64,000 nt of DNA from Paenibacillus arenilitoris (GTDB lineage Bacteria > Bacillota > Bacilli > Paenibacillales > Paenibacillaceae): the NCBI RefSeq assembly GCF_014705655.1, contig NZ_JACXIY010000019.1, positions 1-64,000 on the forward strand. The letters run 5' to 3'. The notes beneath the pieces were generated by a model, which made no database searches, was not told where the DNA came from, and saw only the letters and a list, made by a program, of their open reading frames with translations. Every line of letters starts with the position of its first letter. Positions within the stretch are counted from its first letter, which is position 1. Position numbers and translations under genes: made by a program. Below, in pieces: positions 44,400 through 51,255 of the stretch.

Positions 44400-45581
44400 A
44401 TGTCGAAGCAAATTTTAATTCTAGGCGCCGGCTACGGCGGCATTCTGACCGCCCTTACGGCCCGCCAGCATCTGTCGGCCTCGGAAGCGGGCATTACGCT
44501 CGTTAACCGGTTTCCAACCCACCAGATCATTACCGAGCTTCACCGCCTTGCGGGCGGCACCGTTGCCGAAGGAGCCGTCGCGCTTCCGCTGAACAAGCTG
44601 CTGCGCGACAAAAACGTGAATGTCGTCGTCGATACGGTTAAGGAAATTAAGCCGGACGAGAAGGTCGTCGTCATGGAAAGCGGCCAAGTGCAGCGCTACC
44701 ACGCGCTGGTCGTTGCCCTCGGCAGCGAAACGAATTATTTCGGCATCCCGGGCCTCGAAGAGAACAGCCTCGTGCTGAAGTCGGTTGCGGACGCGAACCG
44801 CATCCGCGCGCATGTCGAAGCGAAGCTCGACGCGTACAAGGCGTCCGGCAACAAAGCCGACGCGACGATCGTCGTCGGCGGCGGCGGTCTCACCGGCGTC
44901 GAGCTGGTCGGCGAATTCGCGGACAAACTGCCCGAGGTTTGCCGCAGCAAAGGCATCGACTTTGCCGACGTATCGCTGTACTGCGTAGAGGCAGGTCCTG
45001 CCGTACTGCCGATCTTCCCGAAAAACCTGATCGAGCGCGCCGTAGAGAGCCTCGAGAAGCGCGGAGTGACGTTCATTACCGGCGTGGCCATTACCGAAGC
45101 GACCAAAAATACGGTATCGCTGAAGGACGGCAACACGATCGAAGCGAGCACGATTATTTGGACGGGCGGCGTCAAGGGCAATCCGGTCGTCGGCAGCAGC
45201 GGTCTGGCCGAGGACCGCGGACGCGCGACGGTAACGCCTACGCTGCAATCGACGTCGCATCCTGACGTCTTCCTCGCCGGCGACTGCGCGGTCGTCTTCC
45301 CTGAAGGCGGCGAGCGTCCATATCCTCCGACGGCCCAGCTGGCTTGGCAAATGGGCGAGACGGTCGGCTACAACGTATCCGTCCTGTTCAAAGGCGGCGT
45401 CATGGACAAATTCAATCCGGTGTTTTCCGGAACGCTGGGCAGCCTGGGCCGCAAAGACGCGGTCGGCACGATCGGCGGCAACAATACGCAGCTGAAAGGC
45501 CTTCCGGCTACCCTGATGAAGGAAGCGAGCAACATTCGCTACCTGTCGCATATCAACGGTTTGTTCACGCTGGTTCATTAA
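44400..45581 (+). CDS. ndh: Type II NADH dehydrogenase
   Basis: This 393-residue non-proton-pumping NADH:menaquinone oxidoreductase binds the inner membrane peripherally. It has an FAD dinucleotide motif at the N-terminus (ILILGAGYGGILTALTA), an NADH motif (IVVGGGGLTGVELVGEF), and a second FAD contact (DVFLAGDCAVV). It ends in an amphipathic tail expected to attach to the membrane. The ATG at 44400 lies 6 nt after GGAGG. It is co-transcribed with yjlC. Confidence 0.94.
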   Translation: MSKQILILGAGYGGILTALTARQHLSASEAGITLVNRFPTHQIITELHRLAGGTVAEGAVALPLNKLLRDKNVNVVVDTVKEIKPDEKVVVMESGQVQRYHALVVALGSETNYFGIPGLEENSLVLKSVADANRIRAHVEAKLDAYKASGNKADATIVVGGGGLTGVELVGEFADKLPEVCRSKGIDFADVSLYCVEAGPAVLPIFPKNLIERAVESLEKRGVTFITGVAITEATKNTVSLKDGNTIEASTIIWTGGVKGNPVVGSSGLAEDRGRATVTPTLQSTSHPDVFLAGDCAVVFPEGGERPYPPTAQLAWQMGETVGYNVSVLFKGGVMDKFNPVFSGTLGSLGRKDAVGTIGGNNTQLKGLPATLMKEASNIRYLSHINGLFTLVH

Positions 45582-45588
45582 TCAGTAA

Positions 45589-45627
45589 GGAAAGAAGGAG
45601 GGGCATGCACGCCCCTCCTTCTTTTTT
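45589..45627 (+). terminator. Terminator of yjlC-ndh
   Basis: AAGAAGGAGGGG and CCCCTCCTTCTT form a 12-bp stem with an 8-nt loop, followed by TTTTTTT. Confidence 0.93.
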
Positions 45628-45636
45628 TGTGACGAC

Positions 45637-46191
45637 TCAGAGCGACTTGCCGAGCGGCGTCGGCATGCCGTCGATCGTGCGGCTGTTTTTCTCCTGCCTA
45701 TACTGCCTCAAGCCTTCCTCGCCCTTCTGAACGGACCATCGCTGCAGCGTATCCCGCTCCCCTTCGTAAGCCATGAACGGCACCGCGAAGCCGCATGAGG
45801 TCTGCACCAAATGGACGTCGATATCGATGATCTGCCTCGCGCCCGGCAGCGAGACGAATCGCGGATATAACGCATCCCACTCCGGCGTATCCGGCAGCAC
45901 GACCGTACCGGTGCCGTAGAGACGCAAAATGTTCGGAGGACCCTCGAAGGCGCAGAACATGACGGTGATTCTTCCGTTCTCGTCCACATGCGCGCTCGTC
46001 TCGTTCCCGCTCCCGGTCATGTCCAAGTAAGCGACGCGGTTCGGCGACAATATCCTTAACGCGTCGTGTCCCTTGGGCGATACGTTCACATGCCCTTCGG
46101 CGGTCAACGGCGCCGACGCTACGAAAAAAATATGCTGCCGGCCGATAAAGGCCTCGTGCTCCGGCAGAATCGCTTCAAATTGCTTCCCCAT
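45637..46191 (-). CDS. Pyridoxamine 5'-phosphate oxidase-like flavin protein
   Basis: This 184-residue split-barrel FMN-binding protein of the PNPOx-like group has the core HVNVSPKGHDALRILSPNRVAYLDMTGSGNETSAHV followed by GRITVMFCAFEGPPNILRLYGTG. It belongs to the large set of uncharacterised general-stress PNPOx relatives rather than true PdxH, because it lacks the PLP-site C-terminus. It is convergent with ndh. Confidence 0.85.
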   Translation of the reverse strand: MGKQFEAILPEHEAFIGRQHIFFVASAPLTAEGHVNVSPKGHDALRILSPNRVAYLDMTGSGNETSAHVDENGRITVMFCAFEGPPNILRLYGTGTVVLPDTPEWDALYPRFVSLPGARQIIDIDVHLVQTSCGFAVPFMAYEGERDTLQRWSVQKGEEGLRQYRQEKNSRTIDGMPTPLGKSL

Positions 46192-46295
46192 CGAATCTTC
46201 ACCCCGTCTTGTTCGATTGAACGATAATGGTTATACTTATTCGACTAATTTTGGAAAAGCCCTCCATGCCGTTCGTTTCCGACTACCCACGGGGA

Positions 46296-46661
46296 CTATG
46301 GCGTCCGCCCCCGCCCGACCGTCTGCCGGTGCGTTTCTCCCCATGCATCCATCAGGTCGAATATCGGATCGAGCGTATGGCCATAATCGGTAATGTTATA
46401 TTCCACCCTTGGGGGCGTTTCCGGATAGACCTCGCGATGAATGATGCCGTCCTGCTCCAGCTCCTTCAGCTGCTGGGACAGCATTTTCTGGGAAATACCC
46501 GGAATCGACCGGCGAAGCTCGTTATAGCGGATGCTTCCTTGGTTGACATGCCACATAATGAGCATTTTCCATTTGCCGCCAATGACGCCGATCGTTGCCG
46601 CCACGTTCTCATAGCATTCATAATCATGCTCGAATCGGCTTGCCGCCTGCTCATTGGTCAT
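46296..46661 (-). CDS. HxlR-family transcription regulator
   Basis: This 121-residue winged-helix protein has the HxlR core: IGGKWKMLIMWHVNQGSIRYNELRRSIPGISQKMLSQQLKELEQDGIIHREVYPETPPRVEYNITDYG. The start at 46661 follows GGTGG at 5 nt. It is divergent from the SDR oxidoreductase gene and two 11-bp dyads lie in the gap. Many HxlR members respond to aldehydes or quinones; a Cys is present in its N-terminal region (YECYENV). Confidence 0.88.
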   Translation of the reverse strand: MTNEQAASRFEHDYECYENVAATIGVIGGKWKMLIMWHVNQGSIRYNELRRSIPGISQKMLSQQLKELEQDGIIHREVYPETPPRVEYNITDYGHTLDPIFDLMDAWGETHRQTVGRGRTP

Positions 46662-46713
46662 ATTATCCACCCTTTCGTTCATTCGTTGCCGCGGCCCCGC
46701 ATGGCGAAAATCT

Positions 46714-46743
46714 AACTTCAAAGTAACTACCCAACTTAAAAGT
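46714..46743. promoter_or_regulatory. Paired operator-like dyads between hxlR-type and SDR genes
   Basis: AACTTCAAAGT (46714-46724) and AACTTAAAAGT (46733-46743) are near-identical dyads 19 bp apart centre to centre. Their place between divergent genes suggests binding of the HxlR-type dimer on one DNA face. Confidence 0.55.
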
Positions 46744-46816
46744 GCCTTCTTGCTGCCCGTTCGAAACGGCTTTATTCTTCGAGTATAACCAATCTGCAAT
46801 TAAGGAGGCCAATCCA

Positions 46817-47560
46817 ATGAATCAATCGTTAGCAGGGAAAACCGCAATCGTAACCGGAGCGTCGCGCGGCATCGGCCGCGTGCTTGCCCAGCGGCTCGCT
46901 TCGCAAGGGGCCAAGGTCGCCGTCAACTATTACAGCAACCGGGATCAAGCCGAAGAGATCGCCGAGCAGATTAGCCGCACGAACGGTCAAGCCGTCGCCG
47001 TCCAGGCCGACGTCTCGAAGGTGGGCGATATCCGGAAGCTGTTCGAGGAGACGGCCGGCCATTTCGGCGGGATCGATATTCTGATCAACAACGCGGGACT
47101 CGGCATCATGAAGCCGGTTGAAGCGATTACGGAGGAGGATTTCGACCGCGTGTTCAACCTGAATGTGAAAGGCTCTTACTTCGCCAGCCAACTGGCGGCC
47201 GACTATATGAAGGAAGACGGATCCATCGTCAATTTCTCCACCTCCGTCATCGGCTTGATGCTGCCGGCCTACAGCCTGTACGCAGCGTCGAAGGGAGCCG
47301 TCGAGCAGTTCACCCGGCATTTGGCCAAGGAGCTCGCCCCCAGAGGGATTCGGATTAACGCCGTCGCGCCAGGCCCGATTCAGACGGAATTTTTTATGGC
47401 CGGGAAGTCGGAGGAGCTTATCGAGCGCTTCAAGCAAATGAACGCGTTCAACCGGCTGGGCGAGCCCGAGGACGTCGCCGGCGTCGTCCAGTTTCTGCTG
47501 AGCGAGGAAGCCGGGTGGATCACCGGGCAGACGCTGCGCGTCAACGGCGGGATGGTCTAA
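46817..47560 (+). CDS. Short-chain dehydrogenase/reductase
   Basis: This 247-residue NAD(P)-dependent SDR has the cofactor motif TGASRGIGR at residues 13-21, the NNAG motif, catalytic Ser in VNFSTSVIGL, YxxxK in YSLYAASKGA and the C-terminal ending GQTLRVNGGM. It belongs to the FabG-like classical group; basic residues after the first sheet (YYSNRDQ) favour NADPH. AAGGAGG precedes the ATG. It is probably controlled by the divergent HxlR-type regulator. Confidence 0.92.
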   Translation: MNQSLAGKTAIVTGASRGIGRVLAQRLASQGAKVAVNYYSNRDQAEEIAEQISRTNGQAVAVQADVSKVGDIRKLFEETAGHFGGIDILINNAGLGIMKPVEAITEEDFDRVFNLNVKGSYFASQLAADYMKEDGSIVNFSTSVIGLMLPAYSLYAASKGAVEQFTRHLAKELAPRGIRINAVAPGPIQTEFFMAGKSEELIERFKQMNAFNRLGEPEDVAGVVQFLLSEEAGWITGQTLRVNGGMV

Positions 47561-47659
47561 GCCGCTTCTCGCGGCGGGTTGACTTCCGTATCGGCAGGTG
47601 ATATGGTGGCGTAATACCCATTTCCATGGAATGGGTCTTATCCAATAGGGGTGTTCGCT

Positions 47660-48451
47660 ATGAACGTATCGATTTACGAACAATTTATCGAAAATGCCAA
47701 GGCGCGGTTACGGGAGGACGGCCGATTCGTCGCCCTGCTGGCGGGCGGCTCCATGAAGGAAGGGACGATGGACCGGTTCAGCGATCTGGATCTCGTATTG
47801 GCGTACGATGTCCGGTATCGGGATGCCGTCATGGCGGATCGGATCGGCATTGCCGAATCGCTCGGCAGCTTGTTGTCCGGCTTCACGGGCGAGCATGTCG
47901 GCGAGCCGCGCCTGATCATCTGTCTGTACGGTCCTCCGGCGCTTCATGTCGATCTTAAATTCGTCACCTTATCGGAGCTCGAGAGCCGCGTCGAAAACCC
48001 GCTTGTTTTATGGGAAAAGGAATCTGCCGTAACGCAAATCTTCGAGCGAACCGCGCCGGCTTGGCCCGAGCTCGACATCCATTGGATCGAAGACCGCTTC
48101 TGGGTTTGGGTGCATTACGGCGCGACGAAGCTGGGGCGCGGCGAGCTATATGAGCTGATCGACTGCGTCTCTTTCATGCGAAGGTCGGTGCTCGGCCCGA
48201 TGATCGCGACGCTTCACCGCCGGCCGATAAACGGCGTCCGCAAGCTGGAAATGTTAGAGGGCCCCGAGATCGAGCAGCTCGAACGGACAGTCCCGGTCCA
48301 TGACGTGCGCAGCTGCTACGACGCGCTCCAGACGACCATTAATTTATATAAAAACTTGCGCGCCCGCTTCTCAGAAGCGAAGCCGAACCTTGCGGCCGAA
48401 GCGGTCTCTACCGCTTATCTCGAGGAAGTCTATTCCGCTTACCGGGAGTAA
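47660..48451 (+). CDS. Nucleotidyltransferase-fold protein
   Basis: This 263-residue protein has the polymerase-beta-type nucleotidyltransferase motif LLAGGSMKEGTMDRFSDLDLVLAY, with the two catalytic Asp in SDLDL, and a later third carboxylate in ALHVDLKFV. A C-terminal helical region follows, as in aminoglycoside nucleotidyltransferases. The overall resemblance to resistance enzymes is limited to the fold, so an antibiotic substrate is only one option. The ATG at 47660 lies 8 nt after AGGGG. Confidence 0.8.
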   Translation: MNVSIYEQFIENAKARLREDGRFVALLAGGSMKEGTMDRFSDLDLVLAYDVRYRDAVMADRIGIAESLGSLLSGFTGEHVGEPRLIICLYGPPALHVDLKFVTLSELESRVENPLVLWEKESAVTQIFERTAPAWPELDIHWIEDRFWVWVHYGATKLGRGELYELIDCVSFMRRSVLGPMIATLHRRPINGVRKLEMLEGPEIEQLERTVPVHDVRSCYDALQTTINLYKNLRARFSEAKPNLAAEAVSTAYLEEVYSAYRE

Positions 48452-48456
48452 GACGC

Positions 48457-48909
48457 TTACCAGCCGTCCTTCGGGACGGCCAGAATCGGCAAGCTCTGCT
48501 CGTCATAGCCCTCGCACTGTTCAAGCGTATAGACGTAACGCTCGTCCTGCTCGTCCACGCTGACCGCCTTGCAGCGGTATACCGTTTTTCCCTGCTGACT
48601 GCTCATCCCGTCGCGCGTATTGTCCACGGTCCACGTGATGTTCCGGCCGTCGGAGTGTACGTCGTGTATCCAGTACCCGCCGTCGACGATCGGCGGAATG
48701 AGCATCAGATAGTCGCCCTTCCCGTCCGCGTGACGGCCGACCATTTCGTTCAGACGCTCCGCGTCCTGCCGGTCAAAGCGATGAAGGACGAATTGTTTCT
48801 TCTCGCGCCGCGACTCCCCTCCGTCAGACGTTAGCGTTACAGTCAAGGCTGCGGCCAGTGCGGCGACGGTTACCGCGAGCACGGCGATCGTTATTTTCGC
48901 TCCGTTCAC
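48457..48909 (-). CDS. Membrane-anchored hypothetical protein
   Basis: This 150-residue protein has a single N-terminal helix (ITIAVLAVTVAALAAALTVTL) and an external hydrophilic domain of about 115 residues with two Cys. I read the GTG at 48909, which has AGGAGGAGG 4 nt upstream and overlaps the stop codon of the VOC gene by 4 bases. The domain is not recognised. Coupling to the VOC-family gene suggests a common transcript. Confidence 0.7.
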   Translation of the reverse strand: MNGAKITIAVLAVTVAALAAALTVTLTSDGGESRREKKQFVLHRFDRQDAERLNEMVGRHADGKGDYLMLIPPIVDGGYWIHDVHSDGRNITWTVDNTRDGMSSQQGKTVYRCKAVSVDEQDERYVYTLEQCEGYDEQSLPILAVPKDGW

Positions 48910-49331
48910 GAATCCTCCTCCTGTCCGCCGTTCAGCGGTTCGAATACCGTCCACCCGGCCGCCGGATCGGGATAGTCGCTCCACAGCTCGACGATGTTGC
49001 CGTCCGGATCGTGAAATTTAAACGAGAGGGCTTCGTAATCCGTCACGCTGCCAACGGTAATGCCGGATTCGGCCAATTGGCGATGTGCTTCCCGAAGGTC
49101 GGGAACGACAAAACCGTACGAGGCTTGCGTACCTGTCGAGTCGTTCATGTGAAAGGTCACTCGGGCGTCATCGTTGCCAATGAGCAGCACCCTGACCCCC
49201 GACGCGGACCGGAGCTCAAGGAACAGCTCGTCTTCCCGAACGACGCGTAAGCCCAGATGCTTACCGTACCAGCGTGCCGCCTCTTGAAGATTGCTTACCG
49301 GGATGTAGCTGTAACTGCCAAGTATTTGCAC
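48906..49331 (-). CDS. VOC-family (glyoxalase-fold) protein
   Basis: This 141-residue protein contains two beta-alpha-beta-beta-beta modules: YSYIPVSNLQEAARWYGKHLGLRVV at the start and YGFVVPDLREAHRQLAESGI later, ending FKFHDPDGNIVELWSD. The typical Glu in GNIVELW is present, but the first metal His position reads Tyr/Ile, so metal binding is uncertain. The function is unknown. Confidence 0.85.
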   Translation of the reverse strand: MQILGSYSYIPVSNLQEAARWYGKHLGLRVVREDELFLELRSASGVRVLLIGNDDARVTFHMNDSTGTQASYGFVVPDLREAHRQLAESGITVGSVTDYEALSFKFHDPDGNIVELWSDYPDPAAGWTVFEPLNGGQEEDS

Positions 49332-49404
49332 GAAATCGCCTCCGTTTCAACTCGTTTGCTCACCACTCGTTTCACTCCATTTTACCATAATTAGGGCATT
49401 ATAA

Positions 49405-49595
49405 TTTGACTGTATTTTATCCAATCAAAGTCGCTCCTGAATGGCCTCTGACGGGTTTGGCTGTATTTCTTCCAATCAAATAGCCGCATCTTCCTCCGTA
49501 TGAGCTCAATATCGCAAATTTGATTGGACTCCATCCAATCAAACCGGCCAGTCATTTCCTATCGCCCCATTTTGATTGGACAAAATCCACTCAAA
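49405..49595. repeat. Palindrome-quartet element A2
   Basis: Four 25-bp palindromes lie at 49405-49429, 49456-49480, 49519-49543 and 49571-49595 with half-sites TTTGATTGG and CCAATCAAA; the third copy has perfect arms. Centres are 51, 63 and 52 bp apart. Palindromes match element A1 at 1581, but the DNA between them does not. It occupies the gap between the VOC gene and the broken pbuX. Confidence 0.88.
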
Positions 49596-49631
49596 CCACC
49601 AATGAACGTACACCGCTCGTTCCCGCACATG

Positions 49632-49675
49632 CAAAAAAGAGCCGTCCCTGCGTCAAAAGCACGGGAACGACTCTT
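49632..49675 (-). terminator. Terminator of the decayed xpt-pbuX operon
   Basis: On the minus strand AGAGTCGTTCCCGTGC pairs with GCAGGGACGGCTCT and is followed by TTTTTTGC. Confidence 0.85.
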
Positions 49676-49676
49676 C

Positions 49677-49854
49677 TTATGCCGCTTCTATCGAGGTTTC
49701 GACCGAGGAGGCTTTCTCCTTGAGGCCCGATAGGCACAAATTCAAAATAATAGCGGTGAGCGAGCCGGATACGTTGCGGCACGATGACGGCTCCGGCATA
49801 CATCGCGAGCACGTGTTGGAAGCCTAGCGTAACGATCTTTTGTTTGCTTAACAT
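49677..49854 (-). pseudogene. pbuX: Xanthine permease with large internal deletion
   Basis: The first 27 codons (MLSKQKIVTLGFQHVLAMYA, then GAVIVP) match the start of PbuX-type xanthine permeases. After a short junction another frame continues with LTAIILNLCLSGLKEKASSV and stops at 49677, which is a PbuX-like C-terminus. About 380 central codons are missing. The gene begins 13 bp after the xpt remnant with AAGGAG upstream, the normal operon layout. Confidence 0.8.
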
Positions 49855-49866
49855 TCGACATTCTCC

Positions 49867-50407
49867 TTATGCTTGACGAATCATGTTGTCTTCTTCGATA
49901 AAATGCACTTCTCCGGGCGCCGCCATCGACGCGATCCGCGCGAGCGAATGGACGCGCACGCCCTGCGCCTCCAGCAGGCCGCGCCCTTCCTGAAAGCTCT
50001 TCTCGATGACGCAGCCGACGCCGACAAGCTTCGCGCCAGCCTGCTTCACGATATCGACAAGACCTACCAGCGCGGCGCCCGTCGCGAGAAAATCGTCGAC
50101 GATCAGAATGTTGTCGTCCGGACTCAAATAATGGCGCGAGACGGTAATTTGATACGTTTCCTGTCGCGTGAACGAATGAACCTGCGCGGTATGAACCGCA
50201 TCCGACTGCGTGACCGCCTTCTTCTTCTTCGCGTAGACGAACAGCACGTCAAGCGCGATGCCCGCCGCCGAAGATCCGCCCGAATTCCTGCCCGATCGCC
50301 AGCGCCAGCCGCGTATCGACCTGATGATTCAGGAAGGAATCCACCTTCAGCACCTTGTCCGACAAGATCAGCCCTTCCTCGCGAATCCGTTCCTCAAGCA
50401 TTTTCAT
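49867..50407 (-). pseudogene. xpt: Xanthine phosphoribosyltransferase with internal deletion
   Basis: The first part reads [20 protein letters not shown]...[13 protein letters not shown], a normal Xpt N-terminus. The second, in another frame, reads VLFVYAKKKKAVTQSD...DNILIVDDFLATGAAL with the PRPP-binding motif intact. Between them only a fragment related to ASGIAL remains, so roughly 15-30 codons are lost and the frame is shifted. The ATG at 50407 follows GGAGAGG. A guanine riboswitch and promoter remain upstream. Confidence 0.85.
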
Positions 50408-50452
50408 TTGACTCGACCTCTCCTTTGCCGGCCTTAACAGCCAATTCCTCTT

Positions 50453-50508
50453 GAAAAAAAATAAAAAGAGCAGCTTCCCTTGAGCCGTATCTCTCAAGTG
50501 AAGCTTGC
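50453..50508 (-). terminator. Riboswitch-controlled terminator of xpt-pbuX
   Basis: On the minus strand AGCTTCACTTGAG and CTCAAGGGAAGCT form a 13-bp stem (one mismatch) followed by CTTTTTATTTTTTTT. The competing upstream word CTTGACTCGAGCTTCAA (about 50545-50565) can serve as antiterminator. Confidence 0.85.
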
Positions 50509-50570
50509 CCTTATCTTCTCGCCACCTCCGCGCGATACGCACAATTGAAGCTCGAGTCAAGCTGCGCCGT

Positions 50571-50643
50571 CACTCATTGTCGGTCGATTATCGTGGTCGT
50601 CCGGTAGAAACGAATGGGCCATATTCCCATTAATATACGAGTG
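50571..50643 (-). ncRNA. Guanine-type purine riboswitch
   Basis: The minus strand shows the purine aptamer: P1 CACTC/GAGTG, J1/2 GTATATTAATGG, loop L2 region AATATGGCCC, J2/3 GTTTCTACC, P3 with its loop and J3/1 CCGACAATG. The residue equivalent to C74 is C, which predicts guanine or xanthine-type specificity rather than adenine. A neighbouring U-A pair (A21-U75 in the xpt aptamer) appears as U-A reversed, a compensatory change. It controls a now-broken xpt-pbuX operon. Confidence 0.9.
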
Positions 50644-50664
50644 TTATGAAGGTTTACCTCGTCT

Positions 50665-50693
50665 ATCGTACATGCTCTCTGCCGCCGATTCAA
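50665..50693 (-). promoter_or_regulatory. Promoter of the guanine riboswitch transcript
   Basis: TTGAAT and TACGAT are separated by 17 bp on the minus strand, about 20 bp before the aptamer. Confidence 0.7.
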
Positions 50694-50761
50694 GTGAAAC
50701 TTTTACATTAAACGACAGAATTCGACTCGATCGGCTAATGGTATGGCACGATCCAACAACA

Positions 50762-50801
50762 CCTAGAAATACTTAGTATTATTAAGTGTTACTATGTATT
50801 A
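50762..50801. repeat. Four consecutive 10-bp repeats near the ParM-like operon
   Basis: CCTAGAAATA, CTTAGTATTA, TTAAGTGTTA and CTATGTATTA follow each other without gaps. They fit a loose consensus YTAGTATTA-like decamer, so each is one DNA turn from the next. They lie 9 bp beyond the terminator of the small gene partnered with the actin-like gene. Centromere iterons of plasmid par systems have this kind of phasing. Confidence 0.45.
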
Positions 50802-50809
50802 CAAAGAAT

Positions 50810-50838
50810 GGCCTGGTACGACATAGCCGCACCAGGCC
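50810..50838 (-). terminator. Terminator of the ParM-like operon
   Basis: GGCCTGGT and ACCAGGCC form an 8-bp stem with further pairing inside, 10 bp past the stop codon. The following minus-strand sequence ATTCTTTG is only mildly T-rich. Confidence 0.6.
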
Positions 50839-50848
50839 TTTTCCTCGC

Positions 50849-51211
50849 TCAAATCCAAGCTTCGATATCCTCTTCGTCGATCTCTTCTTCCGGTGCCGCC
50901 TGCGGAGCATCGGGCAGCCGCTCCGCCTCCTGCGCCGCTTCGGCCGCCGCGGCCGTCTCCTGCTTGCCTGCCGCAACCGGAACGAACGCGACTTCCTGCG
51001 CTTCGGCGGAACCGCCGTGCAGCACGCTCCGCTCGGCCGGAACGTATGCCTGCAAATTGCGGACGCCGTTTTGGTAAATCTCTTTCTCGATCAAATAGCG
51101 GAGCGAATCCATCAAGTTCGACTGGGCATTCAGCCACTGCATGACGAGCGGATCCTCCGATTTCTTCGTCTTCAGGCTAATGTTTTCGCCGGGAAGCTTC
51201 GTTTTCTTCAC
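50849..51211 (-). CDS. Small acidic-tailed partner of the ParM-like protein
   Basis: This 120-residue protein has a basic N-terminus (KKTKLPGENISLKTKKSEDP), a helical middle (VMQWLNAQSNLMDSLRYLIEKEIYQNGVRNL) and a low-complexity Ala/Glu-rich tail ending EEEIDEEDIEAWI. The gene starts at a GTG with AGGTG 8 nt upstream, 44 bp after the actin-like gene. Size, linkage and layout resemble ParR-type adaptors of actin-based segregation systems, but there is no clear ribbon-helix-helix motif. Confidence 0.65.
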   Translation of the reverse strand: MKKTKLPGENISLKTKKSEDPLVMQWLNAQSNLMDSLRYLIEKEIYQNGVRNLQAYVPAERSVLHGGSAEAQEVAFVPVAAGKQETAAAAEAAQEAERLPDAPQAAPEEEIDEEDIEAWI

Positions 51212-51255
51212 TGATCAGTCACCTGCCGGTACCCATAAATTGCGAGAACATGCCG

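Noticed and set aside
49405-49595. CRISPR-like array at the palindrome quartets
   Set aside because: Always four repeats, interval lengths alternate (about 26/38/26) and the repeats are imperfect palindromes that differ between copies; no cas genes or leader.
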